Shown: positions 8,188 through 17,257 of the stretch, piece by piece
How positions within the stretch are numbered: position 1 is the stretch's first letter
How the letters are laid out: each line of letters starts with the position of its first letter
Notes under the pieces: model-generated
Seen by the model: the letters and a program-made list of their open reading frames with translations, nothing else
Database searches by the model: none
Told to the model about the DNA's origin: nothing
NCBI RefSeq assembly: GCF_003439925.1
Contig: NZ_QQRR01000001.1
Span: forward strand, 558,001-622,000
Direction: 5' to 3'
Length of the DNA: 64,000 nt
Source: Haloprofundus halophilus
GTDB taxonomy: Archaea > Halobacteriota > Halobacteria > Halobacteriales > Haloferacaceae
Made by a program: the position numbers and the translations under genes

Positions 8188-9672
8188 ATGACGCTGTCCG
8201 TGACCAACACCCTGACGGGCGAACGCGAAGAGTTCGAGCCGGGCGACCCCGACGACGTTTTGCTGTACGTCTGCGGGCTGACGGTCTCGGACGACGCCCA
8301 CCTCGGCCACGCCCGGGTGTGGACCCACTCGGACGTGATGCACCGCTGGCTGGCCCACGAGGGCTACGGCGTCCGCCACGTCGAGAACTTCACCGACGTG
8401 AACGAGAAGATCGCCGCCCGCGCGGGCGAGGAGGGCCTCGGCGACACGGAGCACGAGGTCGCCGAACACTTCATGGCCTCGGTCATCGAGGACATGCGCG
8501 GACTCAACCTCCTGCGCGCGGAGGTCTACCCCCGAGTATCGGAGCACGTCCCCGAGATAATCGACCTCATCGAGACGCTCGTCGAGAAGGGCTACGCCTA
8601 CGAGTCCAATGGTTCGGTGTACTTCGACGTGACCGAGTTCCCCGACTACGGGAAACTCTCGAACCAGAGCGTCGAGGAGATGGAAGCACAGGGCGAAGCC
8701 GACGAGCGCAGCGAGAAACGCCACCCCGCCGACTTCGCGCTCTGGAAAGCCGACGGCGTCGGTGACGCCGCCATCGCCGAACACCGGAAGGATGACCGCC
8801 CCGTCGACGACTCGACCGACCGCGGCGAGACGTGGGAGTCGCCGTGGGGCGAGGGGCGTCCGGGCTGGCACATCGAGTGCTCGGCGATGTCGATGACGCA
8901 CCTCGGCGAGACGCTCGACATCCACGTCGGCGGTCACGACCTCGTGTTCCCGCACCACGAGAACGAGATCGCGCAGAGCGAGGCCGCGACGGGGAGAAAA
9001 TTCGCCCGGTACTGGCTCCACACCGGCTTGCTGGAGACCAAGGGCGAGAAGATGAGTTCGAGCCTCGGCAACTTCTTCACCGTCTCGGGCGCGCTCGACG
9101 AGTTCGGTGTCGACATCGTCCGGACGTTCTACCTCTCGACGGGCTACGGCTCGAAACAGACGTTCAGCGAGGAGGCGATGGCCGAAGCCCGAGAGCGCTG
9201 GGAGCGGCTGGAGCGCGCCTACGAGACGGCCACCGACCGCCTCGACTCGACCAGTGCGCGGACGAAAGTCGAGGACGACGAACTGCGAGCGACGGTCGAC
9301 GAGGCGCGCGAGGAGTTCACGCGGGCGATGAACGACGACTTCAACGTCCGCGAGGCGATGGCGGCGCTCCTGGAGCTCGCCGCGGGCGTCAACCGCCACG
9401 TCGAGCGTCACGACGAGTACGACTACCGAGGACTGCGAGAGGCCGTCGAGACGTTCGAGGAACTCGGCGGCGGCGTGTTCGGACTCGCCTTCGGCGACGA
9501 AGCGGGCGGCGACGTGAGCCTCGCAGACGACCTCGTCGAACTCGTCCTGGAGGTCCGCGAGTCCGAGCGCGAGGCGGGTAACTACGGACGCGCCGACGAC
9601 CTCCGGGACCGATTGGAGGCCATCGGCGTCGAAGTGCAAGACAGCGACGACGGGCCGACGTTCCGGTACTGA
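8188..9672 (+). CDS. cysS: Cysteinyl-tRNA synthetase
   Basis: 494 residues, class I aminoacyl-tRNA synthetase that charges tRNA-Cys. The zinc site includes the Cys of YVCGLTV and the Cys/His set around WHIECS and HHENE. The ATP site has the HIGH-type motif HLGH and the KMSKS-type motif KMSSS. The C-terminal helical DALR-like domain ([22 protein letters not shown]) is complete. An acidic insertion around residues 170-210 ([10 protein letters not shown]...STDRGE) fits a halophilic protein. The gene is monocistronic. TCTAAATCC about 27 bases before the ATG is a reasonable TATA box. Confidence 0.97.
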   Translation: MTLSVTNTLTGEREEFEPGDPDDVLLYVCGLTVSDDAHLGHARVWTHSDVMHRWLAHEGYGVRHVENFTDVNEKIAARAGEEGLGDTEHEVAEHFMASVIEDMRGLNLLRAEVYPRVSEHVPEIIDLIETLVEKGYAYESNGSVYFDVTEFPDYGKLSNQSVEEMEAQGEADERSEKRHPADFALWKADGVGDAAIAEHRKDDRPVDDSTDRGETWESPWGEGRPGWHIECSAMSMTHLGETLDIHVGGHDLVFPHHENEIAQSEAATGRKFARYWLHTGLLETKGEKMSSSLGNFFTVSGALDEFGVDIVRTFYLSTGYGSKQTFSEEAMAEARERWERLERAYETATDRLDSTSARTKVEDDELRATVDEAREEFTRAMNDDFNVREAMAALLELAAGVNRHVERHDEYDYRGLREAVETFEELGGGVFGLAFGDEAGGDVSLADDLVELVLEVRESEREAGNYGRADDLRDRLEAIGVEVQDSDDGPTFRY

Positions 9673-9824
9673 GCGGCCAAATTTCGATTCGTCGTGTCGC
9701 TGTCACGCGAACCGACAGCCTCTTCTCCATTGCGGCATGACAACATCCGACATTCTCATATCTACTGGGACGCCTAACCTCCGGTAAGCGCGGGCGTCGC
9801 CGGTCGGCGTCGGCGCACCACCCC

Positions 9825-10880
9825 ATGAAGTCAGACATCGACTACGAACGGTTGTACGAGGAGGTCATCCCCTCCGTCGTCTCCATCTACGTCGCCGAGC
9901 GCGGTCCGATGGGCGGCGCTGGGTCCGGCTTCGTCTACGACCGGAACCACGTCGTGACGAACGAACACGTCGTCCGCGGCGGCGACGGGGTCGAACTCCG
10001 GTTCAGCGACGGCCAGTGGCGCGAGGGCGAGGTCGTCGGCGTCGACGCCTACACCGACCTCGCCGTCGTCCGCGTCGAGCGCTTGCCCGAGACGGCCGTA
10101 CCGCTCCCCGTCGCCACCGAGAACCCGAGACCCGGTCGCCCCGTCGCGGCGCTCGGCAACCCGATGGGGCTCGACGGCTCCATCAGCGTCGGCATCGTCT
10201 CCGGGTCGAGTCGGTCGATGCCCACTTCCGGCGGCTTCGCCATTCCGGACGTGGTCCAGACCGACGCGCCCATCAACCCCGGCAACAGCGGCGGGCCGCT
10301 CGTGGCGCTGAACGGCCGCGGCGAGTCGGACGGCGGAGGCGAGAACGGCGATTCGACGACGCTCTCCTACGAAGTCGTCGGCGTCAACCGCGCCAAACAG
10401 GGCGACAACATCGGCTTCGCCGTCTCGCCGGCCATCGTCTCGCAGGTCGTTCCGGGGCTCGTCGAGGACGGCTCGTACCGCCACTCCTACCTCCGGACGC
10501 GGACGCTCGACGTGACCCCCACCGTCGCGCGGGCGAACCGCCTCGACGAGCCTCGGGGAGTGCTCGTCGTCGACGTGGCCGCCGGACCGACCGGCGGCGA
10601 CGCGCTCCGCGGGTCGCGCTACTCGCGGACCGTCCGCGGGCGGGAAGTGCCGGTCGGCGGCGACGTCATCGTCGGCATCAACGGCCGCGCGGTCAACTCC
10701 CACGAGCAGTTGATGCACTACCTCATCACGGAGACGCGCCCGGGCGAACCGGTCGAAATCGACGTGCAGCGTGACGGCGAGGCGGAGACGCTACGCGTGG
10801 TTCTCGGTGAGCGCCCGACGCCGGGCGGGAGACGCCCGCGGCGACGCGACGGACGCGGCGAGCGCATCCCCATCGACTGA
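9825..10880 (+). CDS. HtrA/DegP-like serine protease with PDZ domain, no signal peptide
   Basis: 351 residues. The trypsin-like domain (about 10-215) carries the full triad: His48 in VVTNEHVV, Asp78 in AYTDLAVV and Ser155 in NPGNSGGPLV. An acidic Gly/Asp/Glu-rich insertion follows the active Ser (about 165-178). The PDZ domain (about 220-335) ends in the usual VEIDVQRDGEAETLRVVLGE pattern. The N-terminus (MKSDIDYERLYEEVIPSVVSIYV) shows neither a Sec nor a Tat signal nor a membrane anchor, so the enzyme is predicted cytoplasmic, unlike bacterial DegP. The C-terminal tail is Arg-rich. Likely role: protein quality control, inferred. Confidence 0.88.
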   Translation: MKSDIDYERLYEEVIPSVVSIYVAERGPMGGAGSGFVYDRNHVVTNEHVVRGGDGVELRFSDGQWREGEVVGVDAYTDLAVVRVERLPETAVPLPVATENPRPGRPVAALGNPMGLDGSISVGIVSGSSRSMPTSGGFAIPDVVQTDAPINPGNSGGPLVALNGRGESDGGGENGDSTTLSYEVVGVNRAKQGDNIGFAVSPAIVSQVVPGLVEDGSYRHSYLRTRTLDVTPTVARANRLDEPRGVLVVDVAAGPTGGDALRGSRYSRTVRGREVPVGGDVIVGINGRAVNSHEQLMHYLITETRPGEPVEIDVQRDGEAETLRVVLGERPTPGGRRPRRRDGRGERIPID

Positions 10881-10940
10881 GCCGAGAGAGCGCCGGATTA
10901 CTCGAAACTGCTACAGTTTCGCGGCCGAAATTCGAGCGCC

Positions 10941-11078
10941 ATGGGCCACTGCCCCCACTGCGAGACGGAACAGCGAGAACTCGTCGAGAGCGACACCGAC
11001 CTCCGATTCAGCGACGGGACGGTCTGGGAGTGTTCGTCCTGCGGCGCGATTCTCGGCGTCAGTCGAGTCGGCGTCTGA
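10941..11078 (+). CDS. 45-residue zinc-finger microprotein
   Basis: Encodes 45 residues with two Cys pairs: Cys-Pro-His-Cys near the N-terminus (residues 4-7) and Cys-Ser-Ser-Cys-Gly (about 33-37), the knuckles of a one-domain zinc ribbon, separated by an acidic stretch. Such zinc-finger microproteins are numerous in haloarchaea and a few affect growth, swarming or biofilm formation. The paired Cys motifs and good codon use support a real gene despite its size. It lies 60 bases after the protease stop, same strand, and converges with the ABC permease gene. Function unknown. Confidence 0.72.
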   Translation: MGHCPHCETEQRELVESDTDLRFSDGTVWECSSCGAILGVSRVGV

Positions 11079-11112
11079 GGTCGTCGACGTGAGCGAGTCG
11101 GCGCCGAGGCCG

Positions 11113-11892
11113 TCAGTCCGTCCGCGGGATGGCGTACGCCCCGGCGGCGAAGAAGACGACGGCGAGCGCGGCGAGCACGGCGAGGTTGAACCAGACCGTC
11201 ATGTGTGCCTGGTACAACTCCCACCCGCCCTCGTACGTCAGCGCCCGGACGCCGCGCGAGAAGTACGTCAGCGGCGAGAGGTTCACTATCGGCCCGAACC
11301 ACTCCGGCAGCAACTCCGGCGTGACGAACGTCTCCGAGAGGAACAAAAGCGGCAGTGCGATAGTGTTGCTCGCGGCGATGACGCCGTCCTGGGAGTCGGC
11401 GACGCTGCCGAGTATCGTCCCGAGGCCGCAGAACACGACGACGCCGAGGACGACGAACGGAACCAGGAGTAGCAGGCCGGGAGTGAGCGGAATCTCCGCG
11501 CCGGTCACGACGACCATCAGCGCGAGGATGAGCAGCGCCGCGAGGCCGATGATGACGACGTTGACGAGCGTCTGCGCGAGCAACCACTCGGTGCGCGACA
11601 GCGGCGTCGTCGCCAGTTTCTCGAAGCGGCTCCCCTCGCGGTGACGGGCGATTTCGCTGCCGACGCGCGACAGCGGCGTGAACAGCACGACGGTCGCCAG
11701 ATAGCCCGGCACGTAGTACGTCTGCGGTTCGGCGAACAGGCCCCCGCCGGTCGGCTGGGTCTGCACCAGCGCGCCGAAGATGAGCACGAGGATGACCGGG
11801 AAGAAGAACGTGAAGAACACCGCCGTCCGCCGGCGGAGGAAAGAGTTCCACGCCGCGTCGAACTCCGCGCGGACCCGCCCGGTCGCTGTCAT
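11113..11892 (-). CDS. ABC-2 type transporter, permease subunit
   Basis: 259 residues with six hydrophobic segments in the ABC-2 arrangement: one near the N-terminus (AVFFTFFFPVILVLIFGAL), an external loop, a group of four in the middle and one at the C-terminus. The conserved ABC-2 feature of a proline-containing segment before the last helix (NLSPLTYFSRGVRAL) is present. It forms the membrane channel of an exporter with the ATPase encoded just upstream; the two genes overlap by 4 bases (ATGA). The substrate could be a drug, lipid or polysaccharide; the sequence does not say. Confidence 0.9.
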   Translation of the reverse strand: MTATGRVRAEFDAAWNSFLRRRTAVFFTFFFPVILVLIFGALVQTQPTGGGLFAEPQTYYVPGYLATVVLFTPLSRVGSEIARHREGSRFEKLATTPLSRTEWLLAQTLVNVVIIGLAALLILALMVVVTGAEIPLTPGLLLLVPFVVLGVVVFCGLGTILGSVADSQDGVIAASNTIALPLLFLSETFVTPELLPEWFGPIVNLSPLTYFSRGVRALTYEGGWELYQAHMTVWFNLAVLAALAVVFFAAGAYAIPRTD

Positions 11893-12899
11893 CGCTCACC
11901 TCCCGAGCCGGCGGGAGCGCCGGCGTCGACGGTCTGAGTCTCTTCCGCGCCGCCGGCGTCGGCGGTACGTCCCGCGGCGGTCGGTCGGTCGAACGCGGCG
12001 AACTCGTCGCCGGTGAGGTGCAGGTAGACGTCTTCGAGGCTCGGTTGCTTCCACGTCAGCGCGTCGTAGCGGACGCCGGCGGAGTCGAGCGCGTCGACGG
12101 CCGGGCCGATGCGTTCGGGTTCGACGTCCCGGAAGACGAGCTCCTCGCCGTCGACGGCGAGGTCGAACGCCGGGGTCGCCTTCGAGAGCGCCTCGGCCGC
12201 GGCGGACGGCGACGTTTCGGGACGGACGACGAGTCGGCTCTCGCCGCCGTACTCGGCAACCAGCGAGTCGGGCGTCCCGACGGCGACGAGTTTCCCGTCG
12301 GCGAGGAGGCCGACGCGGTCCGAGAGCCGTTCGACCTCGGCCATCGAGTGACTCGTCAGGAAGACGGTCGTCCCGCCCGCCGCGAGCCCCTCCAGGAGCG
12401 CCCAGAGCGACCGGCGACCCGCGGGGTCGATGCCGGTCGTCGGTTCGTCCAGGAAGAGCAGGTCGGGGTCGTTGACGAGCGAGATGCCGACGCAGGCGCG
12501 GCGCTGCTGGCCGCCCGAGAGGTTCTCGTACCACGTGTCGGCGGCGTCGGTCAGGCCGACGTCGGCCAGCACGGCGTCGGGGTCCCGCGACTCGTCGTAC
12601 AGGCCGGCGTAGTAGGCGACGAGTTCGCGGGCGGTGAGTCGCGCTGGCGGCGAGAACGACTGCGGAAGCAGGCTCACGCGTTGCTCGTCGGCGTCCTCGG
12701 GGTCGCCGTCGAAGACGCGAACCGTCCCGTCGGCGCGGGTCGTCCCAGTGAGCGCGCGGACGAGCGTCGTCTTCCCGGCACCGTTCGGGCCGATGAGACC
12801 GAACACCTCCCCGGCGCCGACCGACAGCGAGACGCCGTCGAGCGCGACGGTGTCACCGTACCGTTTCCGTACGTCGTCGGCGACCAGTACCTCGTCCAT
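11889..12899 (-). CDS. ABC transporter ATP-binding subunit
   Basis: 336 residues from ATG 12899; a longer frame upstream adds 27 Pro/Arg-rich residues not expected in this family. Walker A is GPNGAGKTTL, the signature LSGGQQRRACVG, Walker B LLFLDEPTTGIDP, and the H-loop His lies in FLTSHSMAEVERL. A DrrA/CcmA-like C-terminal domain (about 220-305) follows, then an Ala/Thr/Gly-rich tail. It drives the ABC-2 permease that follows in the same operon. Exporters of this type often move antibiotics or membrane lipids; assignment beyond exporter is not supported. Confidence 0.93.
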   Translation of the reverse strand: MDEVLVADDVRKRYGDTVALDGVSLSVGAGEVFGLIGPNGAGKTTLVRALTGTTRADGTVRVFDGDPEDADEQRVSLLPQSFSPPARLTARELVAYYAGLYDESRDPDAVLADVGLTDAADTWYENLSGGQQRRACVGISLVNDPDLLFLDEPTTGIDPAGRRSLWALLEGLAAGGTTVFLTSHSMAEVERLSDRVGLLADGKLVAVGTPDSLVAEYGGESRLVVRPETSPSAAAEALSKATPAFDLAVDGEELVFRDVEPERIGPAVDALDSAGVRYDALTWKQPSLEDVYLHLTGDEFAAFDRPTAAGRTADAGGAEETQTVDAGAPAGSGGER

Positions 12900-12996
12900 G
12901 GTCGGACTCGGAGCGTTCCGGCCGTAAGGATTCGGATTCCGCTTCGTCACGCGACGCGGCGCTGGCGGCCCGTCGGACACGGCCCGGCGCGTCCGC

Positions 12997-14061
12997 TCAG
13001 TCGTCGTCTCCGGGGTCGACGGCCCCCGTCGCCTCGGTCGTAGCGGCGAGAGATGCGGCCTCGTCCTCGTCGAACGCGTCGATACCGACGGTTCGTTCGG
13101 TCTCGGCTGCTTCGTACGCCGCCTCCGTGAGCGCCGTCACGCGGACGGCGTCGCTCGCCGGGATGGCGAGTTCGGCGTCGCCGCGGACGGCGTCGACGAA
13201 GTTCTCCAGTTTCGCCTCGGTCAGTTCCTCGAACTGGGGTTCGTGGGCGTCCTCGACGTCGACCTCGCCGCCGGATTCGACGGTCAGCGTGTCGTCGGCG
13301 AGGCTGATTCGGCCCTCGGTCCCCCAGAAGTGCAGGCCCTCGCCGGGAGCGGGCGTGCTCCGGCCGGCCCCCGAAACGCCGACGCTCGCGGTCACTCGGT
13401 CGCCGTCGCGGTCGAGCGTCACCGCCAGCGCGCTGTTCACGTCGACGTCGTGACCGCGGTCGTCGACCGCGGCGGCGACGGAGACGGGGTCGGTTCGCGT
13501 CGTCCACAGCAGCGCGTCGAGCAGGTGCGACCCGGAGTCGTACAGCTGCCCGCCGCCCGACAGCGCGGGGTTGCCGCGCCACTGTTCCTCGGCGAACGAT
13601 ATCCACACCTGTTCGAGGAAGCAGACGGCCATGTGCAGGTCGCCGATTGCGCCCTCGTCGACGAGGCGACGAATCTTCTGGAAGCGCCAGTCGACGTGTC
13701 GCTGGTAGCCGACCGCGAGGACGAGGCCGGCCTCGTCAGCTCGCTTCTGGAGGTCGCGGGCGTGGTCGAGGTCGGTCACCATCGGCTTCTCCAGGTGGAC
13801 GTGGACGCCTCGGTCGAGACAGGCGCGAGCCTGCTCGTAGTGCAGCGTGTGCGGCGTGACGATACAGGCGGCGTCGGCGTCCTCGGCGTCGAGCAGCTCC
13901 TCGTACGACTCGTACGTCGGGACGTCGTGCTCCTCGGCGAACGCCTCGCGGGCGTCCGGGGAGACGTCCGCCCCGGCGACGAGGTCGACCCCGTCGAGGG
14001 CGGCGAGCGTTCGGAGTTCGAGGCGGCCGAGGTCACCGAGGCCGATTCCTACGACGTTCAC
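12997..14061 (-). CDS. Gfo/Idh/MocA-family NAD(P)-dependent oxidoreductase
   Basis: 354 residues. The N-terminal Rossmann domain starts VVGIGLGDLGRLELR, and the family's EKP motif is at residues 91-93, whose Lys contributes to the active site. A DSGSHLLDALLW segment carries the catalytic-site His of the second domain. Substrates in this family are sugars, inositols or their acids; none can be assigned. The start is a GTG codon. The gene is divergent from the first aldo-keto reductase, which suggests a shared sugar or carbonyl metabolism, an inference from position only. The tail is acidic (GAVDPGDDD). Confidence 0.9.
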   Translation of the reverse strand: MNVVGIGLGDLGRLELRTLAALDGVDLVAGADVSPDAREAFAEEHDVPTYESYEELLDAEDADAACIVTPHTLHYEQARACLDRGVHVHLEKPMVTDLDHARDLQKRADEAGLVLAVGYQRHVDWRFQKIRRLVDEGAIGDLHMAVCFLEQVWISFAEEQWRGNPALSGGGQLYDSGSHLLDALLWTTRTDPVSVAAAVDDRGHDVDVNSALAVTLDRDGDRVTASVGVSGAGRSTPAPGEGLHFWGTEGRISLADDTLTVESGGEVDVEDAHEPQFEELTEAKLENFVDAVRGDAELAIPASDAVRVTALTEAAYEAAETERTVGIDAFDEDEAASLAATTEATGAVDPGDDD

Positions 14062-14175
14062 GGCCGGTGGAGCGTGGGAGCGAGTATCAATCCGTCGGAG
14101 TCGGCGCGACTGAGCGAGTCGCTCGGGGGTTTCCGGTACTCACAGCCTTTTGACCGACGGGTCCGAGCGGTCGGT

Positions 14176-15165
14176 ATGGAGTACCGACAACTCGGAGCGA
14201 CGGGAACGCGCGTCTCGTCCATCTGTTACGGCACGTGGCGATTCGGCATGAAGAGCAACGGCGAGTACGAAACCGACCGCGGGGAGGCCCACGAACTACT
14301 CGACGCCTACGAGGCCGGTGGCGGGAATTTCATCGACACCGCGAACGTCTACGGCGACCCCAACGGGACGAGCGAAGACTGGATCGGCGACTGGTTGGCC
14401 GAGCGCGACCGCGAGGAGTTCGTGCTCGCCTCGAAAGTGTACTTCCCCTTCGACAGCGAGAACCCCAACGGACGAGGCCTGTCGCGGACGCACATCAGAA
14501 ATCAAATCGAGGGCACCCTCGACCGGCTCGGCACCGACTATCTGGACCTCTACTACATCCACCGCTGGGACGAGAACACGCCTATCGAGGAGACGATGCG
14601 GACGCTCACCGGATTGGTCGAAGAGGGCAAGGTGAACTACCTCGGGGCGTCGACGATGGCGGCGTGGCAGTTGACGAAGGCGCTGTGGAAATCCGACGTC
14701 AACGACTACGCGCGCTTCGACGTGACGCAACCGATGTTCCACGCGGCGCAGACCGAGGTCGACGACTACCTCGACGTCTGCGCGGACCAGGACGTCGCGG
14801 TCTGTCCGTACTCGCCGCTGGCCGGGGGATTCCTCACCGGCAAGTACGAGCGCGACGACGACGGCAACGCCGTCGGTCCCGACGGGTCGCGCGCGAACCT
14901 CGTCGACTACTTCCAGGACGCCTACGTCTCCGAGCACGGCTGGGAGGTGCTTGACGCGATTCGAGAGGTGGCCGACGAAGTCGACGCGACGCCCGCGCAG
15001 GTCGCGCTCCGCTGGCTCGTCGACCAGCGCGAGTTCGCCTGCATCCCCATCGTCGGCGCGCGTACCGTCGACCAGATGGAGGAGAACCTCGGTGCGGTGG
15101 ACGTGAGCCTCTCCGACGACCAGTACGACCGCATCGCCGACGCGCGCACCGGCGACGAGGAGTAG
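14176..15165 (+). CDS. Aldo-keto reductase, first of a tandem pair
   Basis: 329 residues, an NADPH-dependent carbonyl reductase of the AKR fold, related to the potassium-channel-beta/YajO branch. The tetrad is complete: Asp54 and Tyr59 in DTANVYG, Lys87 in ASKVYF, His129 in YYIHRWD. The C-terminal cofactor segment (IPIVGARTVDQMEENL) is present. The gene after it is a close paralogue with stretches of near-identical DNA. ATG 14176 opens a conserved N-terminus shared by both copies (MEYRQLGATGTRVS). CACAGCCTTTTGACC just upstream is T-rich and may be promoter. Substrate not determined. Confidence 0.92.
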   Translation: MEYRQLGATGTRVSSICYGTWRFGMKSNGEYETDRGEAHELLDAYEAGGGNFIDTANVYGDPNGTSEDWIGDWLAERDREEFVLASKVYFPFDSENPNGRGLSRTHIRNQIEGTLDRLGTDYLDLYYIHRWDENTPIEETMRTLTGLVEEGKVNYLGASTMAAWQLTKALWKSDVNDYARFDVTQPMFHAAQTEVDDYLDVCADQDVAVCPYSPLAGGFLTGKYERDDDGNAVGPDGSRANLVDYFQDAYVSEHGWEVLDAIREVADEVDATPAQVALRWLVDQREFACIPIVGARTVDQMEENLGAVDVSLSDDQYDRIADARTGDEE

Positions 15166-15223
15166 TCTCCGAACCCGTTACCGCCGACTCTACACTTTTC
15201 GTTTTCGCCTCCGAAGGCTCCGT

Positions 15224-16240
15224 ATGGAGTACCGACAGCTCGGAGCGACGGGGACGCGCGTCTCCGCGCTCTGTTACGGCACGTGGCGATTCGGGCGCAA
15301 GACCGACGGGACGAACGAGACCGAGCGCAGCGAGGCGCACGACCTGCTCGACGCGTTTGCGGAGCGCGGCGGGAACTTCATCGACACCGCGAACGTCTAC
15401 GGCGACCCCAACGGGACGAGCGAGGAGTGGATCGGCGACTGGCTGGCCGAGCGCGACCGCGAGGACTACGTTCTCACCTCGAAAGTGTACTTCCCCTTCG
15501 ACGAGGACAACCCCAACGGACGAGGCCTGTCGCGCACCCACATCCGAAACCAGATAGAGGGGACGCTCGACCGGCTCGGCACCGACTACCTCGACCTCTA
15601 CTACATCCACCGCTGGGACGAGGACACCCCCGTCGAGGAGACCCTCCAGACCTTGAACGGCTTGGTCGAGGACGGCCGCGTCAACTACCTCGGCGCGTCG
15701 ACGATGGCGGCGTGGCAGTTGACGAAGGCGCTGTGGAAGTCCGACGTCAACGACTACGCGCGCTTCGACGTGACGCAACCGCTGTTTCACGCGGGCTACT
15801 ACGAGGACGTGAAGGAGTATCTCGACGTCTGCGCCGACCAGGACCTCGCGGTCTGTCCGTACTCGCCGCTGGCTGGGGGATTCCTCACCGGGAAGTACGA
15901 ACGCGCCGACGAGGACGACCCGCAGGCCGTCAGGGGACCGGACGGCTCTCGGGCGAACATCGACGAGCGCTTCGGCGACTACTACGTCTCCGAACGCGGC
16001 TGGAAGGTGCTCGACGCGATTCGGGAGGTCGCCGACGAAGTCGACGCTTCGCCCGCGCAGGTCGCGCTGCGGTGGTTGATGCAGATAGAGCAGTTCACCT
16101 GTATCCCCATCGTCGGCGCGCGCACCGAGGAGCAGTTAGAAGAGAACCTCGGCGCGGTCGACGTGAGTCTCACCCGGGAGCAACACGACCGGATACGAGA
16201 CGCCCGATACGACGAGAGCGGGAACCTCTGGGGCCACTGA
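15224..16240 (+). CDS. Aldo-keto reductase, second of a tandem pair
   Basis: 338 residues, closely similar to the preceding gene along its whole length, with the same tetrad at the same positions (Asp54, Tyr59, Lys87, His129). It differs by an acidic insertion (ADEDDPQAVRG) before the conserved PDGSRAN segment and by a C-terminal extension ending GNLWGH. The 58-base spacer before the ATG contains CACTTTTCGTTTTCG, so it may have its own promoter. DNA identity is patchy: an 87-bp block has one mismatch while other blocks are clearly diverged, which suggests gene conversion after duplication. Confidence 0.92.
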   Translation: MEYRQLGATGTRVSALCYGTWRFGRKTDGTNETERSEAHDLLDAFAERGGNFIDTANVYGDPNGTSEEWIGDWLAERDREDYVLTSKVYFPFDEDNPNGRGLSRTHIRNQIEGTLDRLGTDYLDLYYIHRWDEDTPVEETLQTLNGLVEDGRVNYLGASTMAAWQLTKALWKSDVNDYARFDVTQPLFHAGYYEDVKEYLDVCADQDLAVCPYSPLAGGFLTGKYERADEDDPQAVRGPDGSRANIDERFGDYYVSERGWKVLDAIREVADEVDASPAQVALRWLMQIEQFTCIPIVGARTEEQLEENLGAVDVSLTREQHDRIRDARYDESGNLWGH

Positions 16241-16288
16241 GTCGGGGCACTCGCCCGACGGAGTCCCCGTACGACCGCACCGGCCGCC

Positions 16289-16531
16289 TCAGGCCTCGCC
16301 GAGGCGGCTCCGGACGCCCTCGGCGATGGCGTCGACGTCGTACTCGTCGCCCTCGTCCTTGTCGAACACGACCTCGTCGTCGGCGGTGACGCGGAGGACG
16401 CCGTGGTCGCCGGTGACGAGTGCCACCGAGTCGAGTTCCCGCCCGAACTCCTCCAGCAACTGGTGTTGAATCTGTTCGGCCCGGTCGAGGTAGCCGCACG
16501 GGACGCAGTACTCGATTTCGACGGCTGTCAT
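16289..16531 (-). CDS. SelW/Rdx-family thioredoxin-like protein
   Basis: 80 residues with the Cys-x2-Cys redox motif at positions 9-12 (YCVPCGY) directly after the first strand, then a helix (RAEQIQHQLLEEFG) and two further strands, as in the SelW/SelT/SelH-like Rdx fold. Cys replaces the selenocysteine of animal SelW. Expected role: thiol redox chemistry, partner unknown. The protein is very acidic near the C-terminus. A TATA-like GATTTAACA (its own strand) lies about 25-30 bases before the ATG. It converges on the second aldo-keto reductase. Confidence 0.85.
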   Translation of the reverse strand: MTAVEIEYCVPCGYLDRAEQIQHQLLEEFGRELDSVALVTGDHGVLRVTADDEVVFDKDEGDEYDVDAIAEGVRSRLGEA

Positions 16532-16588
16532 GTGTACACGTTCGCCAGCTATCGTGTTAAATCTCCGGCGAGCGGGAGCCGTCTCCGG

Positions 16589-17245
16589 CTATCGGCCGAA
16601 CGGTCGCCAGTACAGCAGCGCGACGGTGACGACGAACACGACCGTCGAGAGGTCGTACGACAGCGCCGTCGTCGACGCGGCCAGCGCCGACCCGCTCCCC
16701 AACACGGCCGTCGCCAGCGAGGCGAGAATCGGCCACGAACAGGAGACGCAGGAGAGGAGACCTAAGATGCCCGAGACGGCCGCGCCCGCGGCGTCGATAA
16801 CCGTCGCGTAGACGAGGTACGTCAGCGCGACGTAGCCGACGACGCGCCCGGGCATCAGAATCACGTTGAGCGTCTCGCCGCCGTAGATGAGCGCCGGTCC
16901 CCATCCCGGCGGGAGCCAGCCGATGCGGAGGCCCGCGCCGCCGTGGGGTGCGGCGAGCGTCACGAGTCCGCCGGCGACGGCCAGCGCCGCGAAGTAGGCG
17001 GCGGCGACGACGGCCGCGCGGCGCTTCGTCCGGGTCGACGCGGGCGCGACGGACGTCTTCGCCACCGCGAGGACACCCACGTTTAGCCAGAGCAACCCGT
17101 ACACTGTGTACCGAGCGGGAATCAGCGTTCCGGGCGTCAACAGCCCGTACGCGAGGAGCGCGGCGAGTTCGACGTTGAACAGGACGCCGGCGTAGAGGAG
17201 CGTGTCGTGCGAGGGTCGGGGAAGTGAGCGGGCGAGAGTACTCAT
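16589..17245 (-). CDS. Polytopic membrane protein with CVSCSW motif beside the heme synthase
   Basis: 218 residues with about six or seven membrane helices. Near the sixth helix it has Cys-Val-Ser-Cys-Ser-Trp (GLLSCVSCSWPILASL), which could bind copper or act in thiol redox. It starts 12 bases after the stop of the fused ctaA-ctaB gene, same strand, so the two are almost surely co-transcribed. I recall this as a haloarchaeal family without known function (possibly DUF7546) that travels with ctaB. A part in heme-copper oxidase assembly, for instance copper delivery, is an inference from context and the motif. Confidence 0.75.
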   Translation of the reverse strand: MSTLARSLPRPSHDTLLYAGVLFNVELAALLAYGLLTPGTLIPARYTVYGLLWLNVGVLAVAKTSVAPASTRTKRRAAVVAAAYFAALAVAGGLVTLAAPHGGAGLRIGWLPPGWGPALIYGGETLNVILMPGRVVGYVALTYLVYATVIDAAGAAVSGILGLLSCVSCSWPILASLATAVLGSGSALAASTTALSYDLSTVVFVVTVALLYWRPFGR

Positions 17246-17257
17246 GGGTCAGTCGGG

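Noticed and set aside
7657-9639. 660-codon minus-strand frame opposite cysS
   Set aside because: Same effect: no recognisable domain, while cysS is complete on the plus strand.
14176-16240. Tandem reductases as a composite mobile element
   Set aside because: No terminal inverted repeats, target duplication or transposase; a simple tandem duplication explains them.
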